Below, piece by piece: positions 26,387 to 34,070 of a stretch of DNA of 64,000 bases; within the stretch, counting starts at the first letter, position 1, and each line of letters opens with the position of its first letter. The notes under the pieces were generated by a model. It was not told the DNA's origin. It ran no database searches and was given only the letters and a program-made list of their open reading frames with translations. The position numbers were made by a program, and so were the translations under genes. Source of the stretch: PALG01 sp964495885 (GTDB lineage Bacteria; Bacteroidota; Bacteroidia; Flavobacteriales; Flavobacteriaceae); assembly GCA_964495885.1 (NCBI GenBank), contig CAZBWO010000006.1:62001-126000 (forward strand), given 5' to 3'.

Positions 26387-27727
26387 TATCCCCGTATAAT
26401 TACTGGGGCTAATTTGAAGGAGTTCTTTTTTAATCGCTTCGGAAACTTCTAGTGTGTCTATAAAAGCTGCAATAGAATCTTTTGTAACCTTTTCATTGGT
26501 TCGGGTTAGGCCTTTCAGGGCTTCATAAGGGTTTGGATAGCCTTCCCGTCTTAAAATAGTCTGAATGGCTTCGGCTACTACCGCCCAGTTATCTTCTAGA
26601 TCTTCCCGAAGTTTGGCTTCATTCAGCAATAATTTGTTCAATCCCTTTAAACTAGATTGAAATCCAATAAGGGTATGCCCCATGGGCACTCCAATATTCC
26701 GAAGCACCGTACTATCTGTTAAGTCACGCTGCAACCTGCTAATGGGCAATTTGGCGGAAAGATGCTCAAAAAGGGCATTGGCAATTCCCAGGTTTCCTTC
26801 GCTGTTTTCAAAGTCAATGGGGTTTACCTTATGCGGCATGGCACTGGAACCAATTTCTCCTTTTTTTATCTTCTGCTTGAAATAATCCATAGAAACATAG
26901 GTCCAAATATCGCGATCTAAATCAATTAAAATAGTGTTGATTCGTTTCAGCCCATCAAAAAGGGCAGCCATGTGATCGTAATGCTCTATTTGCGTGGTGG
27001 GAAACGAATGGTGTAAGCCTAGTTTTTCCTGCACAAAATGGCTTCCAAATACTTTCCAATCAATTTGCGGATAGGCCACATAATGCGCATTGAAGTTGCC
27101 AGTGGCGCCTCCAAACTTTGCAGCACTTTTTACATCATTTAAGAGGTCTAATTGCTCTTCCAGTCTAGTCACAAATACCGCTATTTCCTTTCCTAATCGG
27201 GTAGGGGAGGCGGGTTGTCCGTGGGTTCTGGCTAGCATGGGGATGGCTTTCCATTCTTCGGAAAGGGACGCCAATTTTTCTTTCAATTCGAAAAACAAGG
27301 GAATGTATACTTCGTTCATGGCATCTTTCAACGAAAGTGGAACGGCAGTATTATTGATGTCTTGGGAGGTAAGTCCGAAATGTATAAACTCCTTATACTT
27401 CTGAAGCCCCAGCGAATCAAACTGTTCCTTGATGAAATATTCAACCGCTTTCACATCATGATTGGTGACTTTTTCAATATCCTTGATCTTTAAAGCATCT
27501 TCGGTTGAAAAATCGGTATAGATTTTTTGAAGACTCGGAAAAAGGCTTTGATCAAAATCCTCCAACTGCGGAAGTGGTAATTCTACCAAAGCGATAAAAT
27601 ATTCTATTTCTATTTGGATGCGGTATTTGATGAGGGCTTTTTCCGAAAAGAAAGGGATGAGGTCCTTTGTTTTGGAAGCATAGCGTCCATCTATGGGTGA
27701 AATGGCTTGGAGGGCTTTTTTGGGCAT
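26384..27727 (-). CDS. purB: Adenylosuccinate lyase
   Basis: A 447-residue fumarase/aspartase superfamily enzyme that cleaves SAICAR to AICAR plus fumarate and adenylosuccinate to AMP plus fumarate in purine synthesis. The signature loop is GSSAMPHKVNPIDFENSEG, with catalytic Ser, and TSQDINNTAVPL and ARTHGQPASPTRLG are the other two conserved regions. The ATG at 27725-27727 gives the usual length. It lies downstream of the small helical gene by a 61-base gap. Confidence 0.96.
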   Translation of the reverse strand: MPKKALQAISPIDGRYASKTKDLIPFFSEKALIKYRIQIEIEYFIALVELPLPQLEDFDQSLFPSLQKIYTDFSTEDALKIKDIEKVTNHDVKAVEYFIKEQFDSLGLQKYKEFIHFGLTSQDINNTAVPLSLKDAMNEVYIPLFFELKEKLASLSEEWKAIPMLARTHGQPASPTRLGKEIAVFVTRLEEQLDLLNDVKSAAKFGGATGNFNAHYVAYPQIDWKVFGSHFVQEKLGLHHSFPTTQIEHYDHMAALFDGLKRINTILIDLDRDIWTYVSMDYFKQKIKKGEIGSSAMPHKVNPIDFENSEGNLGIANALFEHLSAKLPISRLQRDLTDSTVLRNIGVPMGHTLIGFQSSLKGLNKLLLNEAKLREDLEDNWAVVAEAIQTILRREGYPNPYEALKGLTRTNEKVTKDSIAAFIDTLEVSEAIKKELLQISPSNYTGI

Positions 27728-27788
27728 GACAAAAAATTAAAATGCAAAGATACGGAAGCCCAAGGAGTTGGGAAAGTAGGATTTGAAT

Positions 27789-28358
27789 TTACTGTTTCTT
27801 TTGTCTTTTCTTGATGAGTTCTAAGGTCTTTTTTCCTCGTGAACAATAGCCTGCACTTCCTTTGTGCATGTTTTGTTCAAGGATGATTTTCAATTCGGGA
27901 TGAATCCAATCAAACTCAGTTCCTAGGTAGTAAAGACAGGTCATGGCACGAACTTGGCAAGCCACTTTTTGTTGGGAAATTAACCAGTCGAAGCAACATT
28001 CCGTAAGTTGTTCTTTGTGTTTTTTGGAAAGGAGTTCCCGTAATTTCGCATCCTTCTTTTTGTAATATTGAAGTGCCAATAACTCGGCAATGTGAGATAT
28101 GGGTCTAACGGAGCTATCGCCTTCCACACTTGCTATTTTATCAAAAAATAAATCGAGGTGTGGATAAAGCAATACTAATTCCTCCAAGCATACAAACTCC
28201 AATGCCCAATTGGCCTTATGGGAAAGGTCTTTTTCATTGGCGAGGGATATTTCCAATAGCTCCCGGAACGTTTCAGGATGGGCAAGCACCCATTGTGCGG
28301 CTTCCATTCGATATTTTCTAGCTGCATTCCTGTAATTTAATTTTTCGCGTAAGCTCAT
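27789..28358 (-). CDS. Alpha-helical protein, HEAT-like, unknown function
   Basis: A 189-residue, all-helical cytoplasmic protein with no signal peptide or TM helix. The helical pairs (LAHPETFRELLEISLANEKD, HKANWALEFVCLEELVLLYPHL and so on) resemble HEAT repeats. Homologues in the Flavobacteriaceae sit beside purB and are sometimes labelled adenylosuccinate lyase, but there is no lyase motif. The start overlaps the sirtuin gene's stop by 4 bases. I cannot name a function. Confidence 0.65.
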   Translation of the reverse strand: MSLREKLNYRNAARKYRMEAAQWVLAHPETFRELLEISLANEKDLSHKANWALEFVCLEELVLLYPHLDLFFDKIASVEGDSSVRPISHIAELLALQYYKKKDAKLRELLSKKHKEQLTECCFDWLISQQKVACQVRAMTCLYYLGTEFDWIHPELKIILEQNMHKGSAGYCSRGKKTLELIKKRQKKQ

Positions 28359-29035
28359 ACGTTTTCCAATAAATGCGTAATCGCTTTTGGGACTCCTGTC
28401 GTTGCATTTTGGGCAAAGACTTCAATTTTACCGGTGCTCCCTATGGAAGGCTTTGGATCTACAAAGGCAATTGGGGTAGAGGAGGTTGCATATTGCATGA
28501 GGCCAGCGGCTGGATACACTTGAAGCGAGGTTCCTACAATGAGTACGGCATCACCTTCCTGAACATGCATGATGGCTTCTTCCATTTTTGGAACTGCTTC
28601 TCCAAACCAAACAATGTGCGGACGTAATTGATATCCATCTTTGCAGCAGTCGCCTAACCGTAAATCTTTTTTCCATTCTAGGATGTCGTGTTCATTATAC
28701 GTACTGCGAACTTTTAGTAGTTCGCCATGTAGGTGTATCACTTGCGAGCTACCTGCGCGTTCGTGAAGGTCATCTACATTTTGGGTGACTACTACCACCT
28801 CATGGTCTTTTTCCAAATGGGCAATGGCTTTATGGGCAGCGTTAGGGGAAACTTCCAGTAACTGACTTCTGCGCTGATTGTAAAACTCCAAGACCAATGC
28901 AGGGTTTTGGGCAAAGCCTTCCGGGGAAGCTACCTGCATCACATCGTGCCCTTCCCAAAGCCCATTGCTATCCCTAAAGGTTTTAAGTCCGCTTTCTGCA
29001 CTAATTCCCGCTCCCGTGAGTACTACAATTTTCAT
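28355..29035 (-). CDS. cobB: NAD-dependent deacylase, class III sirtuin
   Basis: A 226-residue sirtuin that removes acyl groups from lysines with NAD+. Motifs: GAGISAESGLKTFRD (8-22), TQNVDDLHERAG (84-95) and catalytic His103 (LHGE). Tyr52 and Arg55 (FYNQRR) match the Y-x-x-R pair that favours succinyl and malonyl groups in CobB/SIRT5. Instead of the two CxxC pairs for structural zinc there is only CC at 130-131, so zinc is probably not bound. ATG 29033-29035 is the start. It diverges from trmH across 44 bases. Confidence 0.88.
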   Translation of the reverse strand: MKIVVLTGAGISAESGLKTFRDSNGLWEGHDVMQVASPEGFAQNPALVLEFYNQRRSQLLEVSPNAAHKAIAHLEKDHEVVVVTQNVDDLHERAGSSQVIHLHGELLKVRSTYNEHDILEWKKDLRLGDCCKDGYQLRPHIVWFGEAVPKMEEAIMHVQEGDAVLIVGTSLQVYPAAGLMQYATSSTPIAFVDPKPSIGSTGKIEVFAQNATTGVPKAITHLLENV

Positions 29036-29049
29036 AAAATGGAATTTTA

Positions 29050-29057
29050 TATCTTCG
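29050..29057 (+). promoter_or_regulatory. Possible -7 box of trmH
   Basis: TATCTTCG (one mismatch to TAnnTTTG) 22 bases upstream of the TTG start of trmH. It lies in the 44-base divergent gap and is consistent with that start. Confidence 0.3.
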
Positions 29058-29079
29058 TTTTTAAAATTACACATTCCCT

Positions 29080-29739
29080 TTGGATTTACAATTACTGGAA
29101 TATCTTCAAACATTTTTGACCCCTCGCAGGATTGCCTTATTCAAGGAAGTTATGGCACACCGTACCCGTCATTTTACGGTGGTTACGGAAGATCTCTACC
29201 AAATGCATAATGCCAGCGCGGTACTGCGAAGCTGTGATGTTTTTGGAATACAGGATTTGCATGTGGTTCAAGAGCGTTTTGGAAAGCGGATGGACCGCGA
29301 AATTGCCATGGGTGCACAAAAGTGGGTGACAGTGCATCGTCATAAAAGCACTTCAGAGTGTATTGCCAAGCTTCGGAAGGATGGATACAAGATTGTGGCT
29401 ACGACGCCCCATTCAGACAGCCAGTTGCTTCCAGATTTCAATGTGCAGTCTAAGAGTGCTTTGTTCTTCGGAACAGAAAAAGCAGGATTAAGTCCACAGG
29501 TGATGGAGCAGGCAGACGAGTTTTTGAAAATTCCCATGTACGGATTTACGGAAAGTCTCAATATTTCAGTTTCCGCAGCTATTATTCTACAGCAGGTGGT
29601 TACTAAAATGAAAAGGGAGGTGACTGGTTGGGAACTTTCCGAAGTAGAAAAGCAGGAATTGGAGATGCACTGGACGCGGCAAAGTATCAAACGAATAGAT
29701 GATATTCTCGAAAGGTATTACAAGGAAAAAAATTTGTAA
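29080..29739 (+). CDS. trmH: tRNA/rRNA 2'-O-methyltransferase (TrmH family, SpoU)
   Basis: A 219-residue SPOUT-class ribose methyltransferase. Motif 1 is MHNASAVLRSCDVFGIQDLHVV, motif 2 ALFFGTEKAGLS, motif 3 MYGFTESLNISVSAAIILQQV. The tRNA Gm18 role is the commonest assignment; the substrate is not proven. The start is an unusual TTG at 29080: it is preceded in frame by a stop codon (29062), the next ATG would cut 24 residues, and the N-terminal LLEYLQTFLTPRRIALF matches the family's usual leader. It is divergent from the sirtuin gene. Confidence 0.85.
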   Translation: MDLQLLEYLQTFLTPRRIALFKEVMAHRTRHFTVVTEDLYQMHNASAVLRSCDVFGIQDLHVVQERFGKRMDREIAMGAQKWVTVHRHKSTSECIAKLRKDGYKIVATTPHSDSQLLPDFNVQSKSALFFGTEKAGLSPQVMEQADEFLKIPMYGFTESLNISVSAAIILQQVVTKMKREVTGWELSEVEKQELEMHWTRQSIKRIDDILERYYKEKNL

Positions 29740-29768
29740 CTTTAAAATTCACTAAACGACCAAAAATT

Positions 29769-30299
29769 ATGTTCATCCTCATTTACATCTTGGCTGGAAT
29801 TGTGGCACTTATCTTAATTCTGGCAGCTATTGCTCCCAATAAATACAATGTGAGTAGGAGTATTGTTATCAACAGACCTTTAGTCGAAGTTTTTCAGTAT
29901 CTGAAATATATAAGGAACCAAGATTATTGGAGTCCATGGAAATCCAGGGATCCAGATATGAAACAAACTTTCACAGGGGAAGATGGGCACATTGGGTTTA
30001 TCTCTGCCTGGGAAAGTGACCACAAAAATGTAGGTACCGGGGAACAGGAACTTACCAAAATTGAGAACAACTCCCGTATTGAAACAGAACTTCGGTTTTT
30101 TAAACCATGGAAGTCGGTTAGTTATGGATATTTTGAAACCTACGAACAAAAAGACGGCCAAACCAAGGTGGTTTGGGGATTTCACGGAAACAATAAATTT
30201 CCAATGAGTATCTTCATGCTGTTTTTTAATATGGATAAGGCCGTTGGAAAGGATTTTGAAGAAGGATTACATAAATTGAAAGAAGTATTGGAAACCTAA
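29769..30299 (+). CDS. SRPBCC (START/Bet v 1-like) protein with N-terminal TM helix
   Basis: A 176-residue protein: an N-terminal TM helix (about 2-22, FILIYILAGIVALILILAAI), then an SRPBCC-type domain with VSRSIVINRPLVEVFQYLKYI, TRIETELRF-type strands and a long C-terminal helix (FEEGLHKLKEVLE). Family members bind hydrophobic ligands. Ligand unknown. It begins 29 bases after trmH and 5 bases before the VOC protein gene, so a common transcript is likely. Confidence 0.8.
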   Translation: MFILIYILAGIVALILILAAIAPNKYNVSRSIVINRPLVEVFQYLKYIRNQDYWSPWKSRDPDMKQTFTGEDGHIGFISAWESDHKNVGTGEQELTKIENNSRIETELRFFKPWKSVSYGYFETYEQKDGQTKVVWGFHGNNKFPMSIFMLFFNMDKAVGKDFEEGLHKLKEVLET

Positions 30300-30304
30300 A
30301 AAAT

Positions 30305-30682
30305 ATGAAACACAACACATTTGCTTGGATAGAAATTCCCGTAAACGATATGGATCGTGCGGTTACCTTTTATGAAGCCGTTTTTAAGACCAGTCTACAT
30401 CGGGTAGATTTTGGTGGCTTCCTCATGGCTTGGTTTCCAGATCAGGGTAGGGAAGTACCCGGTGCTACGGGAACTCTTATAAAACAGGAAAGCTATATCC
30501 CAAGCACGCAAGGCCCTTTGGTATATTTTTACAGTGAAGATGTACAAAACGAGTTGGATAGGGTTGAAGCCGCAGGGGGCAAAATTTACCAACCCAAAAC
30601 CCAAATTTCTGAAGAACACGGGTATATGGGTGTATTTATTGATTCTGAAGGAAATAGGGTTGCATTACATTCCATGAGTTAA
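30305..30682 (+). CDS. VOC family protein (glyoxalase/bleomycin-resistance fold)
   Basis: A 125-residue vicinal-oxygen-chelate fold protein (FAWIEIPVNDMDRAVTFYEAVF at the start, then VYFYSEDVQNELDRVEAAGGKIYQPKTQI and GYMGVFIDSEGNRVALHS). Metal-ligand-like residues are present but the substrate is not predictable. The TAA stop shares its last A with the rdgB ATG (TAATG), so the pair is coupled. Confidence 0.86.
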   Translation: MKHNTFAWIEIPVNDMDRAVTFYEAVFKTSLHRVDFGGFLMAWFPDQGREVPGATGTLIKQESYIPSTQGPLVYFYSEDVQNELDRVEAAGGKIYQPKTQISEEHGYMGVFIDSEGNRVALHSMS

Positions 30683-31263
30683 TGAAATTAGTCTTCGCCA
30701 CCCACAATGCAAATAAATTTGCTGAGGTAAAGGCTTTAGTGCCAAATTATATTGAACTATTGAGCCTTGAGGATATTGGCTGTACGGAAGAAATTCCTGA
30801 AACAGCTGAAACCATTGATGGAAATGCAATTCTAAAAACAGAATTTGTAAACCGGCATTATGGCTATAATTGCTTTTCAGATGATACGGGCTTGGAAGTA
30901 GATGCCTTGGATGGTGCTCCTGGGGTGTATAGTGCAAGATATGCTGGAGCTGCAAAAAGTGCTTCGGCTAATATGGAGAAATTACTGAAGGAACTGGAAG
31001 GCAACCAAAATCGCGCCGCACGGTTCAAAACAGCAATTGCCTTAAGTTTACACGGAAACCAGACTCTTTTTCTGGGGATTTGCACGGGGACAATTACCCT
31101 TTCACCAAGAGGGGAAAAGGGATTTGGGTATGACCCCATTTTTCAGCCAGACGGTACTACTCAAACCTTTGCCGAAATGTCCCTCACCCAAAAAAGTGAA
31201 ATAGGACATCGTGGGAAGGCCATGCGGCAATTCCTTCAGTATCTTTCTGAAAATAATTCATAA
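30682..31263 (+). CDS. rdgB: Non-canonical purine NTP pyrophosphatase
   Basis: A 193-residue Ham1/RdgB/ITPase that hydrolyses dITP, ITP and XTP, keeping them out of nucleic acids. Motifs: VFATHNANKFAEV (substrate entry), CFSDDTGLEVDALDGAPGVYSARYAG (active site) and GFGYDPIFQPDG with the C-terminal SEIGHRGKAM. Starts at ATG 30682, overlapping the VOC gene's stop by one base. Confidence 0.96.
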   Translation: MKLVFATHNANKFAEVKALVPNYIELLSLEDIGCTEEIPETAETIDGNAILKTEFVNRHYGYNCFSDDTGLEVDALDGAPGVYSARYAGAAKSASANMEKLLKELEGNQNRAARFKTAIALSLHGNQTLFLGICTGTITLSPRGEKGFGYDPIFQPDGTTQTFAEMSLTQKSEIGHRGKAMRQFLQYLSENNS

Positions 31264-31271
31264 TCACCTTC

Positions 31272-31298
31272 TTGGATTCAAATTTAAAACTATCTTTG
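31272..31298 (+). promoter_or_regulatory. Predicted promoter of the helicase leader
   Basis: TATCTTTG at 31291-31298 exactly fits TAnnTTTG, with TTG at 31272-31274, 16 bases upstream. It predicts a start near 31303-31305 and a leader of about 95 bases before the helicase ATG. Confidence 0.55.
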
Positions 31299-31305
31299 CC
31301 GAAAA

Positions 31306-31389
31306 TTCCCCAGGGTGGGGAAGTGTTGCATGAAGCGTAAGGGTTTATCCAGAGTCGTTTGCTTCCCAGCAGCACACAAGGATAACCTT
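31306..31389 (+). ncRNA. Structured 5' leader RNA, candidate pseudoknot
   Basis: In the leader of the DEAD-box helicase, TTCCCC (31306-31311) pairs with GGGGAA (31317-31322). GTGTTGC (31323-31329) pairs with GCAGCAC (31369-31375), and nested within it GAAGC (31332-31336) pairs with GCTTC (31361-31365). In the loop, TTATCC (31345-31350), preceded by AAGG, pairs with GGATAA and CCTT (31380-31389) downstream of the stem, which is pseudoknot geometry. The last strand ends 9 bases before the start codon. Not a riboswitch class I can name. Confidence 0.55.
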
Positions 31390-31398
31390 ATTTAGTAT

Positions 31399-33180
31399 AT
31401 GACAACATTTCAATCTTTGGGATTGGAGGAAAAATTCCTTCAAGCCATTTCCGATTTGGGCTTTGAAAGTCCAAGCGAAGTACAGGAACAAACCATTCCC
31501 GTATTACTCCAACAAGAAACAGACATCGTCTCCTTAGCACAGACAGGAACTGGGAAAACTGCTGCATTTGGCTTTCCCATGCTTCAGAAAATTAATGTGG
31601 AAAGTAAAACAACCCAAGGGTTGATCCTTTCGCCTACAAGGGAACTTTGTTTGCAAATCACTTCCGAATTAAAACTCTACGGAAAATACCTCAAAGGGCT
31701 CAACACCGTTGCAGTCTATGGAGGGGCTAGCATTACAGAGCAAGCCAAGCAAATCAAAAAAGGGGCTCAGGTTATCGTGGCGACACCCGGTAGGATGAAA
31801 GACATGATTAGAAGGGGAATTGTAGATATTTCTAAAATTGAGTATTGCGTATTGGATGAAGCAGATGAGATGCTCAATATGGGATTCTATGAAGATATTA
31901 CAGATATCCTATCACACAGCCCAAAAGACAAAAGCACCTGGCTTTTTAGTGCTACCATGCCAAAGGAAGTAGCCACGATTGCTAAAAATTTCATGAACCA
32001 TCCTGTGGAAATAACCGTGGGACAAAAGAATATTGGGGCAGAAAATGTATCCCACGAATATTATTTGGTCAACGCTCGTGATAGATATCAAGCTTTAAAG
32101 CGGTTGGCAGATGCAAACCCTGAAATCTTTTCAGTGGTATTTTGCCGTACCAAGCGGGATACCCAGAAGGTTTCCGAAATGCTTATTGAAGATGGCTACA
32201 ATGCTGCAGCCTTACATGGGGATTTGAGTCAGAATCAACGTGATTTGGTGATGAAATCCTTCCGAACAAGACAAATACAAATGTTGGTGGCTACTGATGT
32301 AGCAGCAAGGGGGATTGACGTAGACGATATTACCCACGTAATCAATTACCAACTTCCAGATGAAATAGAAACCTATACCCACCGAAGTGGCCGTACGGGA
32401 AGAGCTGGGAAAAAAGGTGTTTCCATGGTGATTGTTTCGAAGAGTGAACTTCGGAAAATAAAGCAGGTGGAAAAAATCATCCAAAAGGAATTTGCCCACA
32501 GGGAAGTGCCTTCAGGATTGGAGATTTGTGAACGACAGTTGTTTCATCTTGCTAACAACATAAAGGATACGGAAATCAATCATGAGATAGATCTATACCT
32601 TCCGAAGATCAATGAGGTACTGGCCGATTTTTCAAAAGAAGAGCTTATAAAAAAAGTATTTTCGGTAGAATTTACCCGTTTCTTTAATTATTACAAAAAG
32701 GCCAAAGACCTGAATGTTGCTCCAGGAAAGAATGACGGTGGTAGTGCTGCTGCACCCCATACGGAAAATAGTACCCGGTATTTCATTAACCTTGGAAGAC
32801 GTGACGGACTGGAATGGATGGATTTAAAGGATTTGATCCGTGAAGTAACCGAATTGTCGAAAGATGATGTATTCCATGTAGATACCATGGATAGTTTCTC
32901 TTTCTTTAACACAGATTCAAAATACGTAGACAAAGTATTTGAAAGCTTTAAAGATGTGTTTTTCCAAGATCGTTCTGTGGAAATTGAAATATCTAAGGAT
33001 AAAGGTGGCCGAAACCGCGGTGGAAAAGGCAAAGGCAAAGGCGGCGGCCGAAGAGGTGGCGGCGGTCGAAAATCTAACAACAAAGGTGGTTTCTCAGGAA
33101 AAGGAAAACAAAGAGGAAAAGACAGGGATAGAGGCGGATTTAAGCCAAAAGGGACCGGTGGAAAAAGAAGGCGTCGCTAA
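31399..33180 (+). CDS. DEAD-box RNA helicase with DbpA RNA-binding domain and basic tail
   Basis: A 593-residue ATP-dependent RNA helicase. Motifs: Q motif FESPSEVQEQTIP, Walker A AQTGTGKT, DEAD (VLDEADEML), SAT (FSATMPKE) and HRSGRTGRAGKKG. A DbpA-like RNA-binding domain follows (about 455-525, FINLGRRDGLEWMDLKDLI), then a low-complexity tail rich in Gly, Arg and Lys (about 530-593). It remodels RNA, perhaps in ribosome assembly. The gene has its own promoter and a structured leader. Confidence 0.93.
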   Translation: MTTFQSLGLEEKFLQAISDLGFESPSEVQEQTIPVLLQQETDIVSLAQTGTGKTAAFGFPMLQKINVESKTTQGLILSPTRELCLQITSELKLYGKYLKGLNTVAVYGGASITEQAKQIKKGAQVIVATPGRMKDMIRRGIVDISKIEYCVLDEADEMLNMGFYEDITDILSHSPKDKSTWLFSATMPKEVATIAKNFMNHPVEITVGQKNIGAENVSHEYYLVNARDRYQALKRLADANPEIFSVVFCRTKRDTQKVSEMLIEDGYNAAALHGDLSQNQRDLVMKSFRTRQIQMLVATDVAARGIDVDDITHVINYQLPDEIETYTHRSGRTGRAGKKGVSMVIVSKSELRKIKQVEKIIQKEFAHREVPSGLEICERQLFHLANNIKDTEINHEIDLYLPKINEVLADFSKEELIKKVFSVEFTRFFNYYKKAKDLNVAPGKNDGGSAAAPHTENSTRYFINLGRRDGLEWMDLKDLIREVTELSKDDVFHVDTMDSFSFFNTDSKYVDKVFESFKDVFFQDRSVEIEISKDKGGRNRGGKGKGKGGGRRGGGGRKSNNKGGFSGKGKQRGKDRDRGGFKPKGTGGKRRRR

Positions 33181-33258
33181 TTATTTTTTCGTTTTTTTCC
33201 TCTTAACGAAACTTTGGCAGGAATTTAGCGTCTAAATATGTACTTTTATCGCATAAAG

Positions 33259-34047
33259 ATGACCATGAAAAGAATTATCTTTTTACTGCTTATACTCCCC
33301 ATTTCTGCTATTGGCTGGACTCAAGAGGAAGAAATAGAAGAAAAAATTATCGAAGGAGTGGTGTTGAACGATGCCACAGATCAAGTATTGGAGAATGTAA
33401 ACATCGTCAACCTCAATAAAGTTAAAGGGACAACCACCAATAAAGAAGGGGCTTTTAAAATTCGAGCTTCGGTGAATGATACCCTGTATTTTTCATACTT
33501 AGGATTTAAATCCCTTCGTGTACGGGTGACCAATGACTGGTTGAAGTATGGAAACATTAAGGTGAAGATGACCGAACTGCAAATTGCGTTGGAAGAAGTA
33601 GTACTGAAGCCAGTGCAGTTAACGGGTTATGTGGAAGTAGACGCTAAAATTATTCCTATATATGATAATTATCGCTACCGGGTTGCAGGCCTTGGTGGAG
33701 GATACGAAGGGGGTAAAAGTCAGCCGGGAGCCGTATCCAAAGTTTTAAGTTCTATTTTTAATCCTGCCGATTTCCTCTACAATGTCTTCGGAAAAAGACC
33801 GAAGCAAATGCGAAAGCTTCGGAAAATGAAGGAGGATGATGAGATCCGTAATTTGCTGCAATCTAAATTTGACAGGGAAACCTTGATGGCAGTATTGCAG
33901 TTGGAACGGGTAGATATTGATGAAATTCTGAATAATTGTAGCTATTCCGAAGATTTTATCAAAACCGCCAATGATCTTCAAATCTTGGACGCTATTAGCG
34001 AATGTTATGAAGAGTATCGGGTTTTAAACCGTGAAAAAGGTAAATAG
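33259..34047 (+). CDS. Secreted protein with CarboxypepD_reg-like domain
   Basis: A 262-residue secreted protein. The signal peptide is residues 1-22 or so (IGWTQ). Residues about 30-115 match the carboxypeptidase regulatory-like beta-sandwich (EGVVLNDATDQVLENVNIVNL, GTTTNKEGAFKIRASVNDTLYFSYLGF). A helical C-terminal half follows (FNPADFLYNVFGKRPKQ...), with no barrel and no T9SS domain. Unlike TonB receptors it stops here, a type common in Flavobacteria. The ATG at 33259 or 33265 is preferred over 33238, which lacks a signal-like N-terminus. Function unknown. Confidence 0.72.
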   Translation: MTMKRIIFLLLILPISAIGWTQEEEIEEKIIEGVVLNDATDQVLENVNIVNLNKVKGTTTNKEGAFKIRASVNDTLYFSYLGFKSLRVRVTNDWLKYGNIKVKMTELQIALEEVVLKPVQLTGYVEVDAKIIPIYDNYRYRVAGLGGGYEGGKSQPGAVSKVLSSIFNPADFLYNVFGKRPKQMRKLRKMKEDDEIRNLLQSKFDRETLMAVLQLERVDIDEILNNCSYSEDFIKTANDLQILDAISECYEEYRVLNREKGK

Positions 34048-34070
34048 CAGGAAATAGGTATCTTTAAACC

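Noticed and set aside
27789..28358. Naming this gene adenylosuccinate lyase
   Set aside because: It only neighbours purB; it has none of the lyase signatures and is far too short.
31345..31354. TTATCCAGAG in the helicase leader as a SAM riboswitch start
   Set aside because: The rest of the SAM aptamer (GGAGGGA, GCAACC blocks) is missing.
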